Shown here in pieces: positions 49,191 to 63,024 of a stretch of 64,000 nt of DNA (within the stretch, counting starts at the first letter, position 1; the number at the start of each line of letters is the position of its first letter). This stretch comes from Verpa conica. Taxonomy: Eukaryota; Ascomycota; Pezizomycetes; Pezizales; Morchellaceae. Made by a program: the position numbers and the translations under genes. The notes below the pieces were generated by a model, which searched no databases, was not told where the DNA came from, and saw nothing but the letters and a program-made list of their open reading frames with translations. Location of the stretch: NCBI GenBank assembly GCA_033030425.1, contig JAUFSD010000001.1, positions 2,356,001-2,420,000 of the forward strand. The letters run 5' to 3'.

Positions 49191-49951
49191 GGTGTCGATT
49201 TGGCCTATGAAGAGAAAAGCAGATTGGGGAGCGGGGTTGTTTTATGTCTGTCTACCTTGAAGTAAAACGCGGGGTGTCTTGGCATCCCATTATCTGTCTA
49301 TGAGTCATAGGTCATCACTCTCGATATCGCAGTATGACTGTAAGGTGCAGAGTTCTAGCATGCATGAGCTATAAAGTCCCACCCCCCTCCTAAGATGATA
49401 CGATATTTTAGATTTCCTTAGAATATACATATATCACTAATTCTAATAGCAAGATACTGGTACTATAGAAGCAGTAGCTCTATGATTAATTATCCCTTAA
49501 ACCATCACACGCAACCGTTAGAGACAGGTCTTTCAATGATAACCCCAACCGCAGCGCCTCTAGATATTAAAGGAATTATGCTAGAAATTTAGACTAAATA
49601 TTCTAAATAATTATCATTATAAATTCAATGGGTTATATAGCTAGTAGTTGGGTAGCAAGGCTGGAAAATCGGGGGTTGTGGCAAAGACCGGTCCAAGGGA
49701 TAGAGATAATTCTACAGCACTCCTCCTAGATAATTAAAAAACTACCATCAACCCTCCGTTTTTGATATCACAGTATATATCACCCCCCATATCATAGTAC
49801 ACATTACTCTCCATATCACAGTATGTGTCACTCTCGATATTACAGTATGCGTCACACTACTCGAGTTGACACATTATGGCACCAATATACCATCTAACGT
49901 TACTCCAATTAAGTACTGACCACACTGACTAACTAACCACTCTCATGCGAT
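49191..49951. other. Intergenic region with a 24-bp tandem array
   Basis: This 0.76-kb AT-rich spacer contains the upstream region of the synthetase gene and the 3' end of PRP5, both on the minus strand. A four-copy 24-bp repeat is at 49765-49860 and a related single copy lies around 49,311-49,341. No gene is seen. Confidence 0.6.
49765..49860. repeat. Four-copy 24-bp tandem repeat
   Basis: Exactly four 24-base units (starting at 49765, 49789, 49813 and 49837) share the pattern ATATCACAGTATRYRTCACY with a variable end. Units differ at several positions, so the array is old. It lies about 90 bp past the PRP5 stop codon. Confidence 0.85.
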
Positions 49952-53767
<3,816 letters not shown>

Positions 53768-54261
53768 GATGGGGAATATGGGGGGTATTGTTTGTTCTTC
53801 CTTTGGGTGTGTATTTGAGAAATCAAAATTCCCAATGCATGCAGAGCAAAGCAGAGCAATCTCTGGGTGATGTTCAGTTTCGTGATTGCTGCCAAGAGGA
53901 TATGATGACTCAGCTAAATATAATCTATAATTATAAATAATCCACAGTAGCTTGCAGATAATTCACAGCAGATTTTAGATAATTGACAGTAAATTCAAAT
54001 AAACACAGCAAAGAATCGTAGATATCTACACAATTCCCCTTGTCCCTTTCCTTTTAACCCAAGATAATGACAAACATGGACCTGTAAAACTCCACCCCCA
54101 GAGCGTAATGCAAAACTATATAAGAGAGTAAAGAATAGAAGGGGAAAAAACACAAAAAGTTGGAGTAAACCCACTCCATAACATCCCATATTTATAGGGG
54201 GAAAGAAAACCCAACAGAATACCCCCAGTATCAAGTGAAATCCACAAAATAAAACTCCTCT
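53768..54261. other. Spacer upstream of PRP5 with a degenerate 21-bp repeat
   Basis: This 0.49-kb AT-rich stretch contains the PRP5 promoter and the end of the kinase gene, both on the minus strand. A weak tandem repeat lies at 53937-54018. Confidence 0.55.
53937..54018. repeat. Degenerate ~21-bp tandem repeat, 3-4 copies
   Basis: ATAATCCACAGTAG, ATAATTCACAGCAG, ATAATTGACAGTA and ATAAACACAGCA recur at 20-21-base spacing in the PRP5 upstream region. Confidence 0.6.
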
Positions 54262-56671
54262 TTAGCAAAGCATAACCTCATCATCATTTCCACCTTCATC
54301 AGACATGGAATCCTATACAATCATTAGCCAATACCCCAAGAAGTGGAAGGGGGGAATAAAAAAATACCATATCCGCCGCCAAATCTCTATCCCAAAGATT
54401 ACTGACCCTCCTTCCTTCTTCTTCCTCCTTCCCAAAGAGCGATCCCTCCTTCACATAACTACCAGCTCCCACCATTGCAACCGGCGATGGACTTCTCGAC
54501 TCCGAACTCCTATAGTTCCCCCGATCCACTCCCAACTGTGGAACAAATGGTGAGCTCGGCGGGGAAGATAGTAGATTCTCCCTTGCAAAGATCCTCGTTG
54601 TTGTGTCGTCGCCCGTGAATAATGAAGTCTCTGGCGCAGAGTTGTCTGTATCCGCTTTAAAATCTTGATCCTCGAGCTGGAAGGTGGTAGCTATAGGACT
54701 AGAGAAGGCTTCGGTTTTGATGCCCTGCCGCGAGGAAGTGAGGTCGTTCCATGAGGGGTGGTATGGAGGGGGGGTTGAAGGTATGGCTGCTGGTAGGGGT
54801 GAAGATGGATATGGGGGGGTGTCTCGCGCAGTCTGGAGTAAGGGCGAGGACGGAGGCGGGGGGGTGACTGGTATAGTCCGCGGCGGTGAGGACTGGAAAG
54901 GAGTGATTGGGTGCCCAACTGGTGAAGACTTTGGCGGTTCCATGTTTGCCTCCAGTACATCTGTTGATTGTTCCCTTATATCTATCAGCTGCCCCCTTGT
55001 ATCCCGATAGCCAGGACCGCCAAAGAACTCGTCGATTTCTTCTAGATGTTCGTTCAGTAGTGGTAGACTGACATCCTCGACTTCCACTTCAATTTCCACT
55101 TCCCCTTCCCCTTCCCCGTCCCCATCCCCCCCTCCGAATTCTACAATCTCCGAATGGTCCTGTATACTCTCCACTTCCTCCACCTCCCCAGTCAACACAC
55201 GCTCCCAGTCCCCTAAAAGCGTTCTTATCAGCCAAGGATGTCTCAACATCGCCATGGCTGTGCTCCGGCGACTGACTCCGACCTCCATCATAACCATCAA
55301 GAACCCCACCAGCCCGATATCTGCAGTCTCTGTCTCCAAAAACTGCTTCAACATTCCCGTCCTCTCAACTCTCTCCTCGGGCCGCTTATTACGACCCTTC
55401 GACCCCCGCTTCCTCTTGACCGGTTCCAGTGAAATCATATCATACATATCTTGCCAATAGATCCCCCCTTGATACTCCCTCACACTCCCCACCAACTCCA
55501 CAACCCTCCCCACCATCCCCCCCCGACCCTCCACCACCCCCCTCAAAAGCTCCCCACCCTCTAGTCCATCCCCAACAACATCCCCATCAACTAGCATCTC
55601 TACCGCAATCACCCCAGCGCTCCAGACATCCATAACCCTACTCAATGGCCCCGCCCCCAGCAATATCTCTGGTGCACGATAACATGCGCTCTGGACCCCA
55701 TAGTCGTCAAGGTACGCCTCTCTATCCTCCGGCCTAATCGTGTTCCCCAAATCGATGAGCTTGATCCGATTCGACTCTGGCAGGAAGAGTATGTTCGCCG
55801 GTGTAAGGTCTGCATGAATGAGATTATGTGAGTGCAGCGACAACAACCCCGAGAGCAACTGTAGCATAACCTTTGCCAGCGCTAGATGCCTCTCCGGACA
55901 CGCAAGAGGAGGGTGACCGCAACGGCATGCCGGCAGCGCTACAGGTCTTGCGGAATCGAGTGGTTCGAGAACGAGGTGGAAGTGAGAGTCGGAGAAGAAG
56001 GAGGTGATTGGGGAAATAACATGTCGCAATTGCTCCCGGCTATGCAGGAACTCTAGTAATGAGTACTCGTTCTCACCAATGGAGCTGAGGGGGCTTTTCA
56101 ATCTCTTTATGGCGACGAGACGGCGGGGATTATCTGGTGGCTCGGGCTCAGTCGGAGTGGTCTCAGCGAGGTAGGTAGTGCTGAAGTTTCCATGGCCGAG
56201 GGTGCGGAGAATGCGGTAGTGGGAAAGGTAGGTATTTGGGGGGAGAGGGGGGAGGTCTTGTAGATGTTTGTCTTGTAGATGCTCGTCTTTTAGTCGTTCA
56301 TCCTGTAGATGCTCTTCCTGGAGTCCCCCATCTTCAAGCTCATCTTGAAGCCGCTCATCCTCTTGCAGTTCCTCTTCAACCAGAGCTTCACCGTCCCAGA
56401 CTGGAAGCGGAAGACTATACGAAGAAGTAGTAGAAGCGCCCACAGAATTCCGTCGCCCATCGCCTTCCACCACACATTGGGGCCCCACCCCCGTGCTCTT
56501 CCTCCGCTTGCCCGTGGGCTTGTAAACGTCCCCCATAACCTTTACCCCCCTCTTCCTCCGCGCCTTCTCCCTCTGCGGGGCACAGCTATCGATTGTGTTG
56601 AAGGAGCTTGCCGTGTCGTTCTCCTTGTCGGAACCTTCCGTTTTCTTCGTTCTGCAACTGTTCAGCGACAT
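54262..56671 (-). CDS. CMGC-group protein kinase, DYRK-like
   Basis: The ATG at 56669-56671 opens MSLNSCRTKKTEGSDKEND. Residues ~100-145 hold short tandem LQDE/LQEE/LQDK-type repeats. The kinase domain (~150-490) shows the glycine loop LGHGNFSTTYLAE, lysine in VAIKRLK, the catalytic loop HADLTPANIL (HRD changed to HAD, catalytic Asp kept), DLGN in place of DFG, and the activation segment YGVQSACYRAPEILLG, whose Tyr pattern is that of DYRK kinases. Pro/Ser-rich and acidic disordered sequence follows. Without splicing the frame ends at 54299. A 55-nt intron (GTATTT...TTGTATAG, with a GCTAATG branch-like site) instead joins ...LAADM to DSMSDEGGNDDEVMLC and a stop at 54262-54264, which I prefer. 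Biological role is unknown; related fungal kinases act in splicing, growth and stress control. Confidence 0.8.
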
Positions 56672-57020
56672 TGTCTGGGGGAGTCACGGTTGTCGTGAGG
56701 GCGCGTTCAGAGGTGTTGAGGGGGATGTGACGCTTTGAGATAGTGTAACCAACGATTATCTACATAAACTGATCATCTCCAATGTGACACCCCCAGAATA
56801 AGAAGGAGGTGGGGGAATGTGAGGAGGTGAGTTTTCCTGAATGTCGCACTGAGTGCTTGACGCGTGAATGGTCACGTGATTTTAATTTTTTTGATATAAG
56901 AAAAAGAGTGAAATTATGATACTACATGTACTTCTTTATACGTGAACATCTCAATTCCCAACACCGACTCCATATGCAATAAACCCACCCAATAATTACT
57001 ATTCCCCTCTCCCCCTCCCT
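56672..57020. other. Short spacer upstream of the kinase gene
   Basis: These 349 bp contain the kinase promoter and the 3' end of the next minus-strand gene. Nothing specific is seen beyond AT-rich tracts around 56,880-56,900. Confidence 0.5.
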
Positions 57021-57806
57021 CTACCATCTCCCCAGATTCCCCGCCTCTCCCTTCCTCGCACTATGTCCCAACAACGGTACCCTTGTCGCCTCCCTCCACA
57101 CCTTCGTGATCCAACAGGCCGCCAGAAAATCCCTCCACTCAGCATCTGACATCCCCGCAACCCCCAAAACCTCCTCCTCATAGATCTCCACCGTCCTCCC
57201 ATTCTCACCATACGACTCCCCAACCACCGCGCCCTCCTTCGCCACAACCTTCTCTACAGGCTCCAACATCTTCCAAACGCCATCCTCCTTTCCCCCTTCA
57301 TCAATCGAGAGCCTAATCCTATGCTCGACCAGCTTCCCAGGCGCCTTCGTCACATATGTGACAGACCACCCCCCGCCCGAGAACCACCCAGGCTTGAACT
57401 CCATACTCCCGTACCCGTACGCACCGGAATGCTTCCCATGGCGGAAGCAAGTAAGACTATAGTCCGCACCAACGGGGGTTTTTGAGATCTCGTAGAGGAT
57501 ATGATCTTTATCAAGAATACTAGTGCGGGAATCACGAGTGAGCTCAGCCGAAGCCTGGCCTTCGGGGGTGCTGATGATTCGCGGCTTCACAAATGCGTTA
57601 AGATGGACCTTGAGGCCGCCGGATGAGAGTGACTGTGGGAGACGGTAGAGGGGGTTTTCGGGGCCCGTGGCAAGAGGTGCGGGGGTGGGTGTACTGGTGG
57701 GGGTGGAGGTGGGGGAAGGGGGGGTTATATCAATTGTGACGGCTCCCCCGCGACTGATGGTCTGGGGGAAGATGATTGATGTAGCGATCTCGAGGGTGAG
57801 TGTCAT
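57021..57806 (-). CDS. Conserved-looking protein of unknown function, 261 aa
   Basis: A single-exon frame from the ATG at 57804-57806 to a stop at 57021. After MTLTLEIATSIIFPQTISRG comes a Thr/Pro-rich linker (residues ~28-47). The remaining ~200 residues alternate hydrophobic and charged strands, with segments such as PGWFSGGGWSVTYVTKAPGK and WRDFLAACWITKVWREATR. Neither a signal peptide nor membrane segments are visible. Its composition and GC-rich third positions resemble the neighbouring genes, so it is very likely real. I do not recognise the family and give no function. Confidence 0.7.
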   Translation of the reverse strand: MTLTLEIATSIIFPQTISRGGAVTIDITPPSPTSTPTSTPTPAPLATGPENPLYRLPQSLSSGGLKVHLNAFVKPRIISTPEGQASAELTRDSRTSILDKDHILYEISKTPVGADYSLTCFRHGKHSGAYGYGSMEFKPGWFSGGGWSVTYVTKAPGKLVEHRIRLSIDEGGKEDGVWKMLEPVEKVVAKEGAVVGESYGENGRTVEIYEEEVLGVAGMSDAEWRDFLAACWITKVWREATRVPLLGHSARKGEAGNLGRW

Positions 57807-60800
57807 CTTGAGGAATTGGGCTGGATCGCGAGTGTATGGGTGTATAGGGTGGTGGTGGAGAGATTTTAATAGCTGAGGTCTCGGATTACGGATATGGCGT
57901 CATCCCTGTCGGATGCAGATGGAGCCGCACTGCGGGTTAGGGTTGAGAGGTATTTGCTTGTAGCCTAATGATGAAGTCGGTGTGAGAATACTCTAATTGC
58001 TGTATTGATACTGGCTCTATTAAGATCTCTACATATGTTGTGGACGGGTATATGGTTAGGTGGGTGAGAATTCTATCGAGTGACAGTCTATGAAGCTGTC
58101 AATGGCGACCCAATAGATCACTATAATATCAGTCTTACTGAGGCAGCACCGAGCTTAATGACGAATAGTATGAAACAGTCATGTTCTAGTTATGAACACA
58201 AAGATTAACATAAGAAATACCTAGTTCAAGGCATCCAACCGCTTATTCGAACCTTACAGAAACTTCTGTGAATGAATGAATTAATTAGCTAGCCATAACC
58301 CACACACCCCTCCGATCTATTGCCACATACCCCTAGACTCATTCGTCTAAACACCAAGTTGCTCTTAAGGAGAGATAAAACATGGTGATATATTCACCAC
58401 TCCACATAGAGCCAGTAAGGGAAAGCCGAATTGATATATCATATAAGTGGCCTAGTCAAATTGCTAGGCATGTCTCGGTAAATTCACTCGGCTTGGCTCA
58501 TGCACGGTTGGGAACCTTTGAAGAATACAGATGCTAAGATCCAAACAGCAGTGATATCACTTAGCGTTGAGCGGATTTTGTTACTGGTTCATTATAGCGG
58601 AGAACAGATCCTCGGACAAAGGGGGGGGGGGCTAAGACTTCACGAGGTGGCTCGTGGTATATAGACTTTGAAAGAAGTATAATGGGTAACTTCTTGTTCA
58701 AAGTAGATATCACCCCGTTATTCAGATAGTCAACTGCATTGATCGAGTGATACTTGATGATGAGCGCCAACCCTAATTATACCGCTTTCTAATATTCCAC
58801 TGCCGATCAAACAATACTCCTAATATCGTTAGACGCGTTATATACAGGGCCCAGGTACCTCTTGGGCTTCTCATATAAACTACGGCTATCACGACCAAAC
58901 CTGGTGATGCCGCACGCCCTTGTGGTTCATCCGGGCTTTTTTTATATTGGCAATTGTCGGGAAGGAGCTGAACCGCCAGCATTGGCCCGATTTAATTCGT
59001 AATATTGCCGAAGAGATCTGAACTTAAGAAATCTGAGAAAAGGGATCGAGGTTCAGATACGTGTGAGGTCTGTCCCGGTGTTGTAACTAGGGTCCACTGG
59101 GACCCCATTCATTGGGAGGGCCGAACACTCTATCGGATTTAACGGGGAAAGAAAAAAAAATGTCCTGTCAACTCGGTCAATAGCCCGATCCTGGGTCGTG
59201 CTCCACTCTGTCTTAGACAATTCGAAACAGTACCTCCGCCACTGAAATTTCTTGGGATCCGAATGTAACTTTATTTTGATTCTGATCCACGGATGTCACT
59301 GAATTGCACCGCGCTGGTATCTCCTAGTGGTAGATACGTGCCGGGGTAAAGCGGGTTGAGAACCGATACAGCTATAAAGGGTAATGATCAGTTCAAACAA
59401 CAAAGGAAAATCAATTGTAGAAATTTTATGCGATCCCTTCCCAGTTTCTGCCCCACACAAAAGCATAGCCTTGATTTTCAAAGATCTGTGTGAGGAAGCC
59501 TTATCTCTAATTCTCTCCCCTCTTCCCCAGCAAGAAGCAAACATGCACAGTGTCCGAGATATGGATGTAGGTAGCATAACGTGAGCCTAACTGACACTAA
59601 ATGTCGTCCAGTTCTCCGGGTCTTCTCCGCCACCATACTCAAAAACAGAAACAATGCCACGTCCAAGCTCAGCTCTCAGTACCCGTCTTCTCATTCTGCA
59701 TTGGCTTTATACATACTCGTCCCGATCACTGGCTCCGCATTTTTTCTCTCTTGTTCGACATTCCGATAATGTTCCAGATACACAGTCTGACCGATTACAT
59801 CGGATTGTCGCCTGTGCTCTCCTCTTTGTGGGGTCCGAAATCCGTGATCATGCCCTCATGAGATATTGGAATAGGTATGATTTCCGTTAAAGTGACTGGC
59901 TTGATCAGAAGACACATCTTAAACACCGTACCAGGAAACCCAATCCATAAGTATGGTATATGCGCATTCGAAGATGTCAATGATTTGTTAATGCGAAAAA
60001 GAGGATGCCCGTCATAAGACCTTATTTATCATCACCTCGCATCAGACCGGGGAGGGAGGGCTTGATGCTCATTGCTCAAAGTGTCAACCTCACCGGTACC
60101 GCTGGTGACAGCTTGACAGCAATCCACTTATCCATAAAAGTATATGTCGAACCGCGCCTCATGCACGGTAATGATGGAGAAGAATCATGCATAAAAGAAA
60201 GAAAAAAACTTTTAGCAGGGTATCCAATCCATCCACTCCGGGAGCTCCGAGCTCCGTTATCGACGTTGAGTGAGAAATTGAAGATCGATCACCGTTGTCC
60301 CAACACGCAAATTGCGAGATGATCGACAGGACGTTCGGCCCTACGAATATTACTTCAATGAGAAAAGGAAAAGAAGAAGAAAAAAGAAATAAAGATACGA
60401 ATAAGAGAGAAACACGCCCTATCATACGGCCTATACCTCCGCAATCGATTGCCCCTCCGGAGCCGCTCCCTTCTAGCGGCCAGCGGGGGAGGAGAGGGGG
60501 AGCGGACATGTCCCGATTTCGTAAAATCACCGGAAACGGGTTCACTCCGCAATAGAAAAGAAGAAAAGAGGAGACCCGACACACTGGAATTTTCCATATA
60601 AAGGAAAAAATTGCCATAGGATACCTTTTACTAAGTCTCGGTGAAACTCAATACCTTCAATCCGACTGCTCAGTTCTAAGCAGTCCATGCGCGACTTGCA
60701 TTCTGCAGGAGAATTTTTTCTTAAATTCCCAGGGTGACAGTAACCTCGTACGGCATGAGGCTCGGGATGTGTGTCTTTGCAGCTTACTTTAGCGGGCTCG

Positions 60801-61911
60801 AGCCTCGACTGGTCTGTGAACAAAGGTAGGCAGGTTTTTTCATGGCCTCTTCTGTTTGGAGCGCTTACGAGTTGGCAATCCCTCGCTGTCTGCCCCACTG
60901 CTGGCCCCGCCGCACATGTTGCTTAATCCGATCCCAGGTGACCACTATTCCTGTCTCGGCCCAGCGGCCGCCCCGAGAATTTCAATGTGCCCTAAGAGTC
61001 TATCCAAGGCATATGGAATGAGTGGTAGATGTGGCGGTTGTGGTTGTAGTAGTAGTAGATGTAGTTAAGATAAGCAGACATGTACTTACCTAGACCCTAA
61101 GCCAAGAACAAGAGCAAGGCTGTGGAGCCCACCATGGAAAAGGCACAGCAGCGGGTAAGAGATAGGAAAAACTGGTATGTACAATATGAGAATGATGCTC
61201 CGTTGTCCTTCAATAAATTATTTCTCCCGAGAGAACTCGGAGAGTTTCTCAAGTTGTGGTATATCCCCGAACACGAGTGTAATGAATGCCGGTAGATCTT
61301 TAATTCAATGGACGCAGCGGCTTAGGCCACGTTGTAGGAGTATTTCCGCGATAGCCCTTATCCAGGCGTTGGCGTTGGCTTTGGCTATAGCTACTGTACT
61401 CCGCTGTACGCCCAGATGGATAGCATAGTAGCCGTAGCGGGGAAACAAGATACGGCTACCTATCCCCGTATGGTTAGGTTCGCCAACTCTTGGCAATGGC
61501 CCGTGCAGGGGGGAGAGCTTCCAATCCCCGCAGGTCTCAAAGGGCTGAGCTCGCCGTTATTAAAAGGCTTGAGGCAGCCACAAAAAAAAGGAGCTTTGAT
61601 GGATGTAAGGGGTGGTTGTGCAAAGCAGCATTGAGCATGATCACTACGGCGAGCTACCGTTGAAGTACAGAACTGAACAGAGAAATACATATCAAAGATC
61701 CTAAAATATCTTTTTTTGGAGTAGATATATTCAACATCTGATTACACCGAACAGCGAGGATTACATATAGGTAAATTCTCCCTAGTCTCCTTTCTTATAT
61801 AAATATTCTATAATTTCTCCCGCACATACCCCCCCCCATTAGACCACACCGCTGATCTTATCATTTAGCTACTATTTCCAATTCTCAACCCCTCCAATAA
61901 TTTCCTTCACG
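57807..61911. other. Second gene-poor region, many short unconvincing frames
   Basis: This 4.1-kb stretch has no recognisable gene. Frames of 90-150 codons occur (for example 60,159-60,617 and 60,542-60,898 on the minus strand, 61,177-61,428 on the plus strand), but they overlap each other on both strands, lack known domains and often begin at non-ATG codons. A small GGCGTT/GGCTTT repeat lies near 61,366-61,390. A non-coding RNA or a small unknown gene cannot be excluded. Confidence 0.45.
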
Positions 61912-62289
61912 ATGATGATCAGTTCAATGCGTCTTGCGAGTCATATCATGACCTCGCGGGTTTTCGAACGCTACTTTATTGAGACTGAAAGCCAGGAGAA
62001 GCTATCCGGTAAGCTTGAATACAGTAGCATCTACTCTCGTTTGCAAATACTAACTCAACTTCTCCCTCAAAAAGACTACTGCAAACAATCAAGCTTCGCC
62101 GCTCCCTTCTATATTATCCTTCATCCTTCGCCAAGGATGTATACCTGTCTAGTCAGGGTGAACAATCGAGAATACGCCTCTAGCACTGGCGTAAAATTCG
62201 AGACCGAAAACGAAGCACGCGAATGCGCAGCAGGCGTAGCGCTTGATCGCCTGGTGGGTGATACGATCGGCTATTGCGAGGCTGTATAG
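61912..62289 (+). CDS. Very small protein consisting of one double-stranded-RNA-binding domain
   Basis: The ATG at 61912 opens MMISSMRLASHIMTSRVFER. The frame is open for 125 codons, but a 66-nt in-frame segment (62009-62074) has a GTAAGC donor, an ACTAAC branch site and a CTCAAAAAG acceptor, so it is almost surely an intron. The spliced product is 103 residues. It then reads EKLSDYCKQSSFAAPFYIIL, MYTCLVRVNNREYASSTGV, KFETENEARECAAGVALDRL: the alpha-beta-beta-beta-alpha pattern of a dsRBD, with the final helix E-A-x-x-x-A-A-x-x-A-L. The basic KKxAK cluster that contacts RNA is weak here (NEARE), so RNA binding is a prediction. No other domain is present. Neighbours give no hint of a partner. 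Confidence 0.7.
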   Translation: MMISSMRLASHIMTSRVFERYFIETESQEKLSGKLEYSSIYSRLQILTQLLPQKDYCKQSSFAAPFYIILHPSPRMYTCLVRVNNREYASSTGVKFETENEARECAAGVALDRLVGDTIGYCEAV

Positions 62290-63024
62290 AGTACCTTGCG
62301 CACATGGGAGAAGAGTTTAGTAGGACAGGAAAGCTTGGGATTGGAGTACGGTCTGCATTTGGCGCGTGGCATCTTGGATTTTGGTGGTGTTTTTTATTAT
62401 CTTTTTTCTTTGGCATATAATTTGGGAGGGAGCTCTGGCGTTTTCGTTTATAGCGAGGCTGTATTTTATCTTTTTTATTTATCTATTCTCGGTCATTTTG
62501 TAGCTCATCAGCTAAACAAGATTCTGAAGGTTCTTTTTTCCTTCTTTCCTTCTTCCCGTACGTTCCCTGCGGAACGCGTTAGTGGTCTCGGTATCTCCGG
62601 CTCTGTATGCATCTTTGACTTATAAGCCAGAAACAGATCTCGTGCCGATCATCCATCTGTTCCTCTGTCTGATCAGGTGAATTAATCATCCAGTGTTGCA
62701 CATGCGATATGTAATGTTGCACAAGAAGAGCCGTAGATCAATTTATTAGGCGAAAAACGTGATCGACATTTTTAGTTCATCTTAATGCGGACATATGTTC
62801 ATGGATGCTCGTTCCAACAACGACTTAAAATAAACTAGAACAGTGATATCAGTTACAATTAAGTACCTTCCGGTTATCCGCTATTCCTAGATTTAATGTC
62901 TCTGGCAAAGATAAGATTACATGGTGTTTTTTCTCGGAAATTCAATTGTAGTGTAACTCACATTTTATTTTGGATATCTTGCGCTATATATCTTAGCAAA
63001 CTAAGGTGTGCCAACCAAGTCTAA
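62290..63024. other. Spacer between the dsRBD gene and the TatD-type gene
   Basis: This 0.73-kb AT-rich stretch lies between convergent genes. No gene, RNA or repeat is recognised; T-rich tracts around 62,395-62,490 could belong to the 3' UTR. Confidence 0.5.

Noticed and set aside
59085..59106. Small GGGTCC/GGACCC stem-loop
   Set aside because: A 6-bp stem is too short to support a terminator or RNA gene in a fungal nuclear genome.
60542..60898. 118-codon minus-strand frame with several cysteines, considered as a small secreted protein
   Set aside because: There is no signal peptide at the start, other frames overlap it, and no homology is recognised.
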